Below are positions 46,501 through 56,876 of a stretch of 64,000 nucleotides of DNA, piece after piece. Every line of letters starts with the position of its first letter. Position 1 is the first letter of the stretch. A program made the translations under genes and the position numbers. The stretch is from the NCBI GenBank assembly GCA_030248295.1, contig JASANH010001669.1, positions 1 through 64,000 of the forward strand. Reading direction: 5' to 3'. Below the pieces are notes generated by a model. It had not been told where the DNA came from. It made no database searches and saw only the letters and a program-made list of their open reading frames with translations. The DNA comes from Mesodorylaimus sp. YZB2_4. Taxonomy: Eukaryota > Nematoda > Enoplea > Dorylaimida > Dorylaimidae.

Positions 46501-47651
46501 CAGTTTTCGAATGACTATATTTATAAAAACCAGTGATCTTGTGGATGCTCGCACAGATCTCAAAGAGAAACGAAATGCTGGTTCGAGTTATCGTGATCAC
46601 GTGTTGGAACCATATTTTGGCAGTCTGAAAAAAGTGCAAAATCGTCGGGAACTAGAATTTTTTGGAAGAAAACGCGGACATTTAGGAGCATGGCACCTTT
46701 ATGCTGCAGCTTTGACTTGACTGATCCTCATAATTTTGATTTCTTCCGTTACAAAAACTATTTGAAAACGCATTGCCTCTCTCATTAGCTTAGGAATGCA
46801 TGAAAATGGCATGAAACTACGATAAAACGCATAAAAATAATGTTTTGGCCATTAAAGTGTGTTCTTCGGTTTAAAAGTCACCGTCCGGATATTGTCACAC
46901 ATTGTTATATAAAGGAGGGTTTCTTTAATTTCAATCATTTTATTAAAAATATTTTAAAGTTACATCTCCTTGATCTCTTTTTGCACAAAAGACGTGACAC
47001 AGCAGAGAGGTTTTCAAAAATTTGCAACCGGGCGCACCGCGACCGGGGGCAATCGGGCGCTAACCTCTGCTGAGTAGTTGGCCAGACGAGATAAATATTT
47101 TGCCTAGAGCTTTCGCTTGCATCAAAAGAAATTACAATCATGGGCTGTGGCAAGCTCGAATTAGAACGGCTACAAGGTTTTGGTCTGTCTGCGGATTTGT
47201 TGGTGGGTGGACGTTGAGGCATGGTCGTGCATTGCTGTGCTCGTAAAGGACCCTCTGATGTTGACTTCGGTCTTTACTGCGCCTTGTGAGCTATTAAAAG
47301 TCTTAAATGCGAAAGAGTAGTTGTTTGAATAGAGAAAAGTAGAGATTGTTCTCGTCAAGTGTTCATATCTAGATGCGAAATTCTTTTCAAGGAAAAACTG
47401 AATCATTCAGTTGAATTCAGTTAACTGAATCTTCTGAGATCCACTTAACTGTAACTGAAACTGAATCTTTTTTCCAAAACTGTATCAACGCTACAACAAA
47501 TCATACTTGTTTCATTATCTTATTTTCAGGCGAATATATCGCAAAAACATTGGAATCAATGCCAGAGGAAGCTGCCGCCAAGGCTGCGCAGGTGATGCAA
47601 GAGGATATGCTGCGTTTCCAATGTGCTTCGTGGGCTAGCACGAGCCAATAG
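43503..47651 (+). CDS. Intron-containing host gene with integrase-type H2C2 zinc finger (346 aa, 6 exons)
   Basis: The exons are 43503-43650, 43719-43857, 44703-44999, 45054-45250, 46081-46218 and 47530-47651. The splice sites are GT-AG, the phases are 1, 2, 2, 1, 1, and the stop is TAG at 47649-47651. The N-terminal third matches the zinc-binding domain of retroelement integrases: LKNGHLYHL-like entry (here MKNGHLYHLRDG), His81-x6-His88 (GGHFG), RFWWPG, and Cys118-x2-Cys121. Instead of a DDE core there follows a basic stretch (RRKRKSLRK), an acidic Ser/Thr/Gly-rich linker, and a helical C-terminus (PEEAAAKAAQVMQEDMLRF). The finger is split by an intron, which argues for a domesticated gene rather than a recent insertion. 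The role is unknown; nuclear DNA or protein binding is plausible. The start is the first in-frame ATG, and the frame is open further upstream. Confidence 0.75.
44103..44482. mobile_element. Non-autonomous hAT-like element (380 bp), same family as 61534-62115
   Basis: It starts TAGGGATAG and contains a gcatcgggat box, ggcataagcacgctagg and gatccatcatatttgcgat, all shared with the copy at 61.5-62.1 kb. The exact octamer CACTGAGT flanks it at 44095-44102 and 44483-44490. The right terminus seems to lack the last bases of the inverted repeat seen in the other copy. It lies in intron 2 of the integrase-derived gene. Confidence 0.75.
45475..45580. repeat. Inverted pair of tRNA B-box-like sequences
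   Basis: The stretch ggaatcgaacccgcaacact at 45486 is followed by agtgagtgcgggttcgattt about 45 bases on. The two form an inverted repeat, each with a polymerase III B-box core (GGTTCGAT). They may be the ends of two oppositely oriented SINE fragments, or a palindromic element. Confidence 0.5.
45590..45900. repeat. TA-rich microsatellite and palindromic tract
   Basis: Alternating TA runs (tatatatatata) interrupted by palindromes such as ttcacaaagtatat and its complement fill about 300 bases in intron 4 of the integrase-derived gene. Confidence 0.8.
46380..47493. mobile_element. Non-autonomous hAT-like element (1114 bp) with 8-bp target duplication
   Basis: The left end reads TAGCGTTGATACAGTT and the complement of the right end is identical over those 16 bases, fitting the YARNG start of hAT termini. 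The octamer CAACAAAT lies directly outside on both sides (46372-46379 and 47494-47501). Subterminal regions are crowded with CAGTTAACTGAATC-like units in both orientations. An open frame of 69 codons inside (46511-46720) has no recognisable transposase motif. The element sits in intron 5 of the integrase-derived gene. Confidence 0.88.
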
Positions 47652-48353
47652 GCATGATTTGACTTGAGATAGTGGAACCATTGATTAAAATGACCATGTG
47701 CTGATCATATTGCGTTCATCATGGCATTAAGGAGAACGCATGAAATGAAAGTGTGTGAGGTAGTACTGTAAAGATGCGTATTTGGTGCACGCAGGTGCAG
47801 GCTGACAAAAGGAGAAAGGCGGGTCAAGAAAAATCTGTGACTACTGGCTGGTCACATATTTTGGGTTTTAGTTCTGACAAGTAAAAAGGGACCAGCTAGT
47901 TATAACGACTGTGGTCTTGAGCTGGCGGCTTCCAAGTCATTTGTAGTTTTGCAATTGATGTCGGTCAAAAATTTTTTTGCCTGCATCGTAATGCTATCAC
48001 ATGTAAGGTTGGTGCCTTCTTGCGATTGCTCATTCGTCTTGACAATTTCTCTCACAACTCGGGTACAGCAGTATGCAATCGGCATCCAAAATATTGTAAA
48101 AGTGATTCATTCGGCCAAGGAAATCTGTAATAGTGAAGTTTCAAAAAAGACCCGATCCTCGCCCTACGTAGACACCAGAACTTACAGAAAGCAAACCCAA
48201 CCAAATGTTTGCCCTGGCTCTGCTATAACCCTACACTATCCCCAAGAACCCTAGCTTGGATGCAGTAAATTGTGATCACAAGGCTTGCCATTATTACTTT
48301 AATTACTTTCCAGGGAATAACAATTTTACACGGAATTCTGCTCATTTACAGTG

Positions 48354-48450
48354 GAGGGTTCGACTCCCGCCTGGTTAAAAATAATTGCCATATGTGTTCC
48401 TGAGTCCTCGAGTGTGCTGAGCAGTGCTTGGCCAGAAATAAAGTATGGCA
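48354..48450 (+). repeat. SINE-like repeat, family B, copy with B-box
   Basis: It begins GGAGGGTTCGACTCCCGCC, a tRNA B-box context. The rest follows the copy at 61.7 kb: attgccatatgtgttcct, then gtcctcgagtgtgctg and gtgcttggcc. Confidence 0.6.
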
Positions 48451-48687
48451 AGTACGGCATGATGCTGTAATGCCCGCTTCCTTTCCAATCGTAAATAAAA
48501 TGTTCGATTCCTCAATCCAACACGTCCGTTGCCTAAGCCGTACAATTCGATGTGGGAAAGGACATTTGATGGTCGCGATATTTAGGCTCCATGTTTTCAC
48601 TCTGACGATGTCGATATTGATGGAGGCTGGGGCTGCGCACTAGCCGCTGACACTGGCTGGTTCGTTGGTTGGTGGCATGGGCTCCTT

Positions 48688-49199
48688 CAACATGGAGCAG
48701 CTGGCTGGGCCCTGTATGAGGGCTGGGCTCGCCTCATATGGGCTGCCCATAAATGGGATCCAGGCTAAGCATCTTAGCGATGATAATGCGTGGGCCAGTT
48801 GACAGAGTGTAAAGCTTTGACTCGATTCCTGAGCTAACCTAAGCCTGTAATTCCTGCGATTGTTCAAAACAACTAATAGTGACCATTTTTTATCAACGGC
48901 GCCATTTCAAAGAAGCTTGAAAGCGCAATCATTAAAGAGGCAGGCAGGAAAAAGAATCAAATCAGCTTGATCATTTTCATGCCGCATCACTAAACGAGCC
49001 AGGCGAAGTTGAGGGCCCAGTAGAAACAATTACTCGACCACAAGCCAAATACTTGGTGCGCATCGAGTGAGATCCGGGCGGCTCCAAAGGAGTAGGAAGC
49101 TATTATCATATCATCTTCTCGGCTCAGGCTATCACTCATCTGCTGTCCCAGTTTACCTGTTGGGCCTCCAAAGCCAACCCAGCCAGCTGAGCCATCTTG
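48688..49199. repeat. Inverted-repeat element with CAGCTGGCTGGG arms
   Basis: The left arm caacatggagcagctggctg and the complement of the right arm caagatggctcagctggctg match at 17 of 20 positions. The interior shows no coding sense. It may be related to the GGCTGGGC element at 42493-43223. The target duplication was not found. Confidence 0.45.
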
Positions 49200-49352
49200 G
49201 AGGGCGTCCTAGACCAGCTTGCGTCCGGAATGAATTTGAAGTGGCCCAGCTGCAAAACATAACCAGCAGTCGAGGCTGTGAACATGTACGCAGTCTCAAC
49301 TGCGAGTATGTTGTGCAGCAAGGTTTTTAAAAAGACCTGACAGTTGCACTTA

Positions 49353-51007
49353 CAATAGTGGACAAAAGTAAGGCACGTTTCTGACTTTTTCACTTATGGC
49401 AAAAGCTACTCACAAGAAGACAGCCTTATGGCGTTTTTCACACCATACGTGGATAGAGCACAAAAATCTGAGTATATTTCATCATCAACAGCTTATCTGA
49501 CAAGAGAAGTAGTCAAGCACGACAAAATGTTTCAAAAAATTCAGAAAAACTGCTGGGACAAAAGTAAGGCACGTTTGTTTTAAATGACTGAATAGTCCTA
49601 TTTTCCACTTCGATACGCGCTCCAAAGCTCATGACACGACATCGAGACTCTCAACCTTCAGTATTTGGTAGCATACCCGGAATTTTTTTATCACCTGCTC
49701 GAATCTGCTCCTCATGGAGGCGATCAGTTCATCAATGACTAACTGAGGAATTTCGGCCCACGCTTTTTTAATAGCATCGAGCAGCTGGTTGCAATTCTGG
49801 TATGTGGTCACTCGAATACGCCTTTCGACCTCATCCCACAAGTTTTCAATCGGATTTAGATCCGGGGATTGAGCTGGCCATTGCATTACATTGACCTTCT
49901 TGCGCTGGAACCATCGCTTTGCATGAGCTGAGGAGTGCTCCGGATCGTTGTCCTGCTGAAAGATCCAGCCTTTGGACATGAAACGACGAGCTGAGAAACA
50001 TGACATTCTCCATGATGTCCGTGTACATGTGTTTGTCCGTGATGCCATTTATCTTATGAATAGGGCCCATCTTTCGTCCGCACAAACAGCCCCAAACCAT
50101 TACAGACCCTCCACCATGCTTAATCGTTGAAATAGTGTATTTAGCATCGAGCAATTTGCCAGTGGGCGTCTCACATACTTGATTCCATCGCTGTTGAACA
50201 AATTAAATTTTGATTCATCGCTCAAAAGAACTCTTCGCCATTCCTGGTTGGTCCAGTTCAGGTGCATTTTGGCGAATCGGATTCGCGCCCTCCGATTCTT
50301 CAATGGGATCAATAGCAAGGACGTCGAGCTGGCAAGCTAACATCCCGCAGGCAACAACTAATGGTCTTGCTGCTGACTAATGCTAAGTCAGTGGCCAACT
50401 TCACTTGACCAGCGGTCAGTCGGGGGTTCGAAATCGACGTTCTTTTAATCAGATGATCCTCACGGGTCGTGGTTTTCCTTGGTCTTCCAAGCTTTTTTAA
50501 CGGACTTGTTGTCCCACAGGCCGAACAGCGTTTCACGATCTTTGACATGACTTGACCACACGTTCCAAACGTCTTTGCAATCTCCAAAAATGAATTTTTT
50601 TCCCCTCCACCGTCATTTTAACCATTGCAGCCTTAGCATCCTTTGAAAAATTACGACCAGTGGACATTTTTGGTAAAACGATGACAAAAACTTGAATTTT
50701 ATGTTTCTAGATGACACAGACGGGCCACATGACCGTTTCCCGCCACTTTGTAGCTCGCGTATTTCGAGAGTTTTCTCCCGCCAAAAACGTGCCTTACTTT
50801 TGTCCCAGCAATATTTCGCAATTTTTTAAAGTTTTGCCACCTACCACTGATTTGAGCTGCCTGGTCAAAGATTTAGTTGTGTTAGCTACTCAATTTTTTG
50901 TGCTCTATCCATATATGACGCGGGAAACGCCACAAGATTGTCCTCTGGGGAGTAGCTGCTGCCATAAGTGAAGAAGTCAGGAACGTGCCTTACTTTTGCC
51001 ACTACTG
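49353..51007 (-). mobile_element. Tc1/mariner transposon with IR/DR-type termini, decayed
   Basis: The element is flanked by TA (49351-49352 and 51008-51009). The outer ends CAATAGTGGACAAAAGTAAG (left) and the complement of the right end, CAGTAGTGGCAAAAGTAAGG, are inverted copies. A second copy of the motif, gggacaaaagtaaggcacg, lies about 200 bases inside each end (49554-49577 and, inverted, 50787-50808). The terminal repeats are therefore about 220 bp long with two transposase sites each. This is the IR/DR layout of some Tc1-like elements. Confidence 0.9.
49629..50667 (-). pseudogene. Tc1-type transposase, several frameshifts
   Basis: It reads from MSTGRNFSKDAKAAMVKMTV at 50667 through a helix-turn-helix region (QVMSKIVKR) and a GRPRKTT linker. 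The catalytic segments are SDESKFNLF (first Asp), QQDNDPEHS (second Asp) and LNPIENLWDE (Glu), with 34 residues between the last two (DD34E). The pieces sit in at least four successive frames. The breaks lie near 50590 (after an A run), near 50310-50330, near 50155 and near 50000, so the copy cannot make an intact enzyme. Confidence 0.85.
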
Positions 51008-51009
51008 TA

Positions 51010-51914
51010 CTGCTGAACTGTACGTGCAAGTCGTGCAATATTTCTGTAGCTACGAGTAGCTTGCTTGGAATTATGCCAGGCGCACCGGCCATATGATGGG
51101 TGCAGAGGGCACGAGATGCTAATCACTCTCATTATTCAGCTGTACAGTCAAGTGTTGCTTGCTAAACCTGACGGTGGTGGCTAAGTTTGTCCGCTGACGT
51201 GCGTTCGGGTGTTGAGGAAGTTCCTCAGTCCAAAACTCATGATCGCTTGATTATATGTGGCACGGGGCGACTGCCGGTCACCGCGTAACTCCTTCCTATG
51301 TGCACATGCCTAATGTCAGATGTCTGCACTGTAGGTTGTCACCATGATAATTACACCGTGGATCGCCCACTCGAAGGAAGCTTTAGAATTTAATAGAAAA
51401 TGTAAATTAAAACTTGGCAGGAGAGTCGATTTTGGGGCCCCGAGCCCCTACGGACACGACTCCAGCTACCTGGTATGAGCAGCTGTCTTGAGCCTGTACA
51501 CTTGAAATCCTCTGGTGCACAGTGATCTCAATATGCGCACAGAATTCTAGCAAGCAGCCATGCATTCGCCAACGGAATTTCGCAGTTTTATTCCACGAGC
51601 CCCGATATGGCTACCAGTAACCAATGGGAGAAGAGATCTGATGATCACAACAGATCTTTCCAGCACATTTAAGGTATTGATCGCATCAGGCAACGCATGG
51701 CACAATGGCTAAGGGCTAAGAACCGGATACCCACGCTCACGAGGTAGATGTTTTGTGCATGTGACTCGGCTGAGCAGAAACGTGCCAGTCCATCTGGTCT
51801 ACGATTGGGGCGTGCCCATTGTAATCATCGTCGAAGTCACTTCGAACCTCGAGGAGACAGAACGAGAGACGGTGTCCACGCTAACTGTACGTCTTGCGCA
51901 TCTCCGTGTCAATC
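51010..51914. other. Intergenic or 5' region of the ETS gene
   Basis: No convincing exon was seen. Upstream coding exons of the ETS gene, for instance a Pointed domain, were looked for and not found here. Confidence 0.4.
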
Positions 51915-54900
51915 ATGCGAAACAACTTAGCCTTCACGGCACCTTCTGGTAGTTATCAACCGGTCCATTCGCAGCGGACTTTGAGGTGGAACGAAATGTT
52001 GATGGGTGATCAACCACATTTTCAATCAATGGAAGGTTCCCCTAACTTTTTTCACTCCAACTTTTCCCTTATTCCTGAAAAAGCGCCAATCGCTTGCGGC
52101 CATTGCGATGGAGTGGAATCATCTTTTCAAAGACCGTTTTTTCAACCAAGCCAAGCGGCAACAAGAACTGCTGTGGAACCATTCGCAATGGCGTCCAATC
52201 AAATGTCGTCTTTGGGTAAGTGATAATGTACATATTGTCTGCATATGACTCATGCAGTATCATTTAGCATACAGTGCTGATACAAAAAATTCTCACACTC
52301 TTTTCCAAATCGATATCCAAATCAATAAGCCCGTCAACAGTCGACAGACGCTTTGAGATATTTCTTGACGCTTTTTAGCGGATGATGGGAACGAGATTAT
52401 TTGTGCATGATTTTTTTAATTTGAACTATATCTGTCGATGCTCATTCTAAATTGACTTTCACATGATGCATTTTCCATACTCACTCATCAGCTCTGTTCT
52501 ATCCCTCTGATAAATTACTCACTGTCAGCTCTTGGGGAACCGTTGTAACCCTGGCCGGCGGGCCATGGCGAATGGGAGACATTAATCAATCTCGCATCCC
52601 CTCAACACCTCAGGTTGATTTTTTAGCCCCAGGCATAGTCGCAAGTCTTGCCTTAATTGAGCTAGGAGTCGGAGTTTGTGCCTTTTCGACTTCGGTCGGC
52701 CACATTCTCACTTAAGCCTACATTTACATTGTCGTAGCGAGTAAATGCACTGCTTGTGATTTCACCTGCGCAAACCAGGAATTTCGGGAGTGAGTTCGAT
52801 ACCCATCCCCATGGACATGAGGCCTCGAGTTTTGAACGGATAGGAGCCTCCCAGCGCGAAAACCTCTTCAAGCGCTTTCTTCTTCATTATATTGTAATAT
52901 GCATTGCCATTTTAGGCAGTAACACTTTAACGCCAAACGTTCGTCAGTCATTCCCAGCTGCGTCGGCGACTCACCCTTACGGCGGTCCGTTTTCTTCAGG
53001 TCCTGTCATAGCAGGCACTCCACAAAACTTAGTACCATCTCCCCAAATTCCACGCCCCCACCAGTCGTTCTCTCCAGCCAATCGATTTAATTTGGCCTCG
53101 ATTGGCAGCCGCGGCGCGCCAGGGTCCCTCGCATGTTCAGTTCGAAACACAATGGCACCACCAACTGGCCGATATGGCTTATCGGCGCCCTCGCCTAGCG
53201 ATAGCGGGGCATACTCCAGCAGCCGCGACTTTGTGCCTGCTTATCGATTTGACCAGAGTGGTGCCTCGCAACGACATCAATCGAACCATCAGCCGGATGT
53301 CGAGCCATGCTTGTCATTCTGCTCCTCGACTCGTGTTGGTGAAGCGCAGCAAGAGCGCGCCAAGGTGCCCGGTCTGAGTGTCATCATCAACCACGGGCCG
53401 AGTAAGGCTTGCCTGTTACTGAGCTTGAAGCTTTTGAATATGAATTTGTAGTAAAAATAAAAAAAGACCCTGTGATTGGTTTTTTAGCGGCCAGTGCCAT
53501 AACATTGTGGCGGTTTCTTCTCGAATTACTGCTGAATGTCGAATGCAAAGGCATAATTGCGTGGACAGGTCGGGGATGGGAGTTCAAATTTATTGACAAG
53601 CACGAAGTGGCCAGATTGTGGGGACTGAGGAAGAATAAGCCGAGGGTAAGTGCTGGAAGTTAGTGTGTACTGTGTTAGGTCAGGCTGGCATCTTGCCAAA
53701 TATTAGTGGCTAAAGAAAAGAGAAACAAACTTTTGGTTCGCCTGGATCATGTTCATTTTTGGTTCCGGCACATTAATTGAGTGTTACCGGGATTAATTTA
53801 TCCCAAGAAAAGCGAAGTAGGTGCGGCTTAAAATATCAGAAATATGCCTACAGAAAGATACGAGGAGAAATGTACTCTTTTGCATCGAGAAAAATACTTG
53901 AAATCGATAGGTATGAGTCGAGAAACAATGTTCACAGGAATGACGAGTTTGGATCTATAGCTTACTACGAAACTAAAAATTTTTTGTGGGTTGGGTCCCG
54001 CGCCGCCCCAGCTCCCCACGGGACTTCCAACCCATTTTGCCTATAGCCGGCCAGCAGTCATGATATGATAAGCGAGGCCGTGAGGTGACCAGCTCTCACG
54101 GCAGCGTCCCTCTGCGCGTCTCCACTAGGAGCACCTCCACGCGAGGGCATCCTGGACCAGGTCACCGACTTCCTCGGACGATGGCGGGTGGGCTGTGAAC
54201 CCTGTCCGTGTTCGACAGCCGAGACTGTCTCCTCGTTTGGCTTCCGTCTCTCCACTCGGAGCACCTAGGCGGTAACGGGTGAGTCACCCACGGCCTGGCG
54301 TGCAAGGTCAGCGAGGGTTTATGGTTCGCAAACCAACCTCCATCACTGGGGATCGAACCCGGGACGAGTCCAGCCACTCGCTCCCAAGCAATACGGGGAG
54401 ACGAATGCCGAACCGCTGCACCACCGCGGCCGCCCACGAGGAGCCTGTGGGCCGTCCAGTAAAAACACGTTGCAAGTATAGAGAACTACGGGCAATAAGT
54501 CACAAGCCTGACGAACTAGCGTTTCACCACGACTTTTCCGGCCTTTTTGAAACAACGGACTTGTATAGAGTGACTTGTAAAAGATGGAGGCAGAACTTGT
54601 AAACGAGCCCAAATTCAGAAGGCTGCAGTGCATCGATTTTTCGGTAGGTGAGGGGCAAGGTGCTTTGATAAGTTAGGCCCGTTTCGCAGGTCAGACAAAT
54701 TCTGGTTTCCTGCCATCATCAGTGACCTGCCAAAAGACAAAAAGAAAGGAATCCTCAGCAAAAACGCAGGGGAAATGGATGAAAACCAGCAAGGCTACAA
54801 GTCATACGAGTCTCGTTTCGACTCGTAGAAAATTCAAACCATGTTACGAGTCTCCGCCCACTTTTTCTGAGAACTTGTAAGGTTATGAAACCGAACTGCT

Positions 54901-55448
54901 CGTAGTCGTCGTCCGTGCTCCTGAAAAAATCTTGTAAATCTAGATGCTGTCAATGGATTATTCACTTTGGTGAACCTCGAGTCGCTTGTGGACTTGTGAC
55001 TTGTTTTGCTTGTAACTTGGTGAAACCTGGCCCTGAACGCCCCCGACCTAAATCTACAGAATTTCAGCTTGTACACTACATGTTGTTTTCTAAACTTCGT
55101 TATTTGTAATCACTCCAGCTACATCTGAACAGGGAAGAACGACTACCCAACTACTGTGGGCTATCCATAACGTTAGCAGTTGAGTGTATGTGCACAAATG
55201 GAATAATTTAATTAACCTGATTTTAGAAGTTTCAATTTCTTTCTGTTTTGCAGATGAATTTTGATAAATTATTGCGTGGGATACGTTACTATTACGACAA
55301 GAATATCATCCGCAGGTCATATGATGAACAGCTGAGTTATTACTTTGCGTGCGACATCGGAAGTGTAATCGGCAAGCCATTTGAGCAAGTGCACGCCGAA
55401 ATGGGAATCTCACCAGACACGGCAGAATGGGTTGACAACGCGGACTAA
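51915..55448 (+). CDS. ETS-domain transcription factor, ETS1/Pointed-like but diverged (379 aa as modelled, 4 exons)
   Basis: The exons are 51915-52215, 52916-53401, 53488-53645 and 55254-55448. The splice sites are GT-AG, the phases are 1, 1, 0, and the stop is TAA at 55446-55448. The N-terminal two thirds are Ser/Pro/Gln-rich. The ETS domain starts at about residue 266 (ITLWRFLLELL) and continues with AWTGRGWEFKFIDKHEVARLWG, here split in two for length: AWTGRGWEFKF and IDKHEVARLWG. It then reads RKNKPR at the exon 3-4 junction and RGIRYYYDKNII, the recognition helix with both DNA-contacting Arg. The last strand is unusual: where relatives have a Lys-Arg-Tyr-Val-Tyr-Arg-Phe stretch, this protein reads YDEQLSYYFACD. 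The C-terminal appendage resembles that of ETS1/Pointed. No Pointed domain was seen, and the start is provisional. Confidence 0.85.
54167..54435 (-). repeat. tRNA-derived SINE, family A, copy 2
   Basis: On the minus strand it reads gtggtgcagcggttcggc (A-box-like), then CCCGGGTTCGATCCCC (B-box) about 50 bases on. It matches copy 1 at 34048-34217, with an additional internal stretch of about 95 bases. It lies in intron 3 of the ETS gene. Confidence 0.75.
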
Positions 55449-56876
55449 AGACATGACACCTGGAAGGGGGGGGGGGGGGACTGTGTGCTTACTCGAAAGT
55501 CTTTTGGGAAGGCATCACACTTTTAATTTTATGGCGAAATACGTGTTTGGGACTATTTTGTAAGGCGGTTTCTGGGCAATTATTGTAGCCCAAAGCAGAA
55601 AGTCTCGAATACTCTGTACCTACGTTCAATCTGCTACCAAAAAGCCCTTATATTTATTGAGATCTCTCTGACCCAAAATAAAATAATTTGATAATTTACT
55701 TTGTCCGCGAGAAGCGAAACCATGGCAGACCTTAGCAGCAAGTTTTAACACATTCGATTGGGGCTTTCGAATGAGCACCATAGTGAGCTGTGATTATTAG
55801 CACCATAAGCGGCCTACAGTAGGAAATTTAAATTTTACGATGGGCGCTTTCCTGCCAGAAATTTCTGAAGCCCTTCGTTCTGAGAATTAACGCACTTTAA
55901 AAGAATAGATAGCCATTTCTGAAATTGAGAGCTGCGGTAGACTTGTTTTTTGGTGATTTATGGGCTTTAATTCTCACACGCCCCACAGTGACTGGTCTGG
56001 ATCTCTCTTTTTGCGGATCTCTCGCATTATTGCTCAGTGAGCAAGTATATCATGTTTTTCTGTCTCTTGGTAGGTTAGGATCTTCTACGCTGAATCATAT
56101 GCTCGAAACTACGACAGTACTCGTACTACCTGTTGTGTGACTCGATGGAGTAAGCGTTTATCATTATGGAGCGCGTTTGTCAAGCGTTTATCATTATGGA
56201 GCGCCTCTGAAATTAATCGGAATTGGGTAGCACCCCAAAAATAAACTGCTTTAACTGATTTGATTAGGTTGCGAGATATGTGGGACAAAGACCATTCGAT
56301 GACGCTGATTGGCATCAGGGCAGAAAACGGCGATGCGGGGATTAGGCAGCGCAGCGGCACACGCCATTGATGGCAAGCAGTATACACCTGCTCAGAATTG
56401 AGTACCTACTGAAGGCATCTCAAGCGTACGGATGTTACATATTCCATATGCATTGTCTAAACCTACACGGCCAAAAGATGAGGGGCTCACCTGTCTCAGA
56501 CAGACACAACTTGAATCTCCCTCAGAAAAGTATTATTTCGAAAAATAAAAACAAAGAGAGGGGTAACAGGGTGCGGTTCAATTCCTGACCAAACCCCTTC
56601 TCCTTGAGGGTAATTCTGCATTCTGGCTGTCAAAAAGTAGTTATATTGAAAGAAAGGGCGGGTAACATTCGTGGAAATCTACAAAACCGCATCTAAAACA
56701 ATTTGTTAAAGTCGTTGCTGTAGTGATTGTATTGTATGACTTCGACTGCGAAGCACAGATCGTGCACTGATATAGCAGAAGGACACATAAACGAAAGAAA
56801 AATAAACAACTTATGTGGAGTAAAACTAATCATAACGGGGTCAAGGAATGTAATTTAAAACGTTTGTCTTAAAACT
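55449..56876. other. Intergenic stretch after the ETS gene
   Basis: It holds the ETS 3' UTR, including a run of 14 G, and a two-copy 31-bp tandem repeat at about 56152-56204 (unit aagcgtttatcattatggag). No gene was recognised. Confidence 0.5.
55677..55682 (+). terminator. Possible poly(A) signal AATAAA for the ETS gene
   Basis: The hexamer lies about 230 bases after the ETS stop codon on the same strand. A run of 14 G (55466-55479) lies between. Confidence 0.35.

Larger units (their letters stand above)
47652..49352. other. Intergenic stretch between integrase-derived gene and Tc1 element
   Basis: It contains a SINE-like family B copy and an inverted-repeat element, listed separately. No gene was recognised. 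Confidence 0.5.

Noticed and set aside
46511-46720. 69-codon open frame inside the 46380-47493 element
   Set aside because: No transposase motif; it lies within a host intron and has no splice context. It is probably a chance frame.
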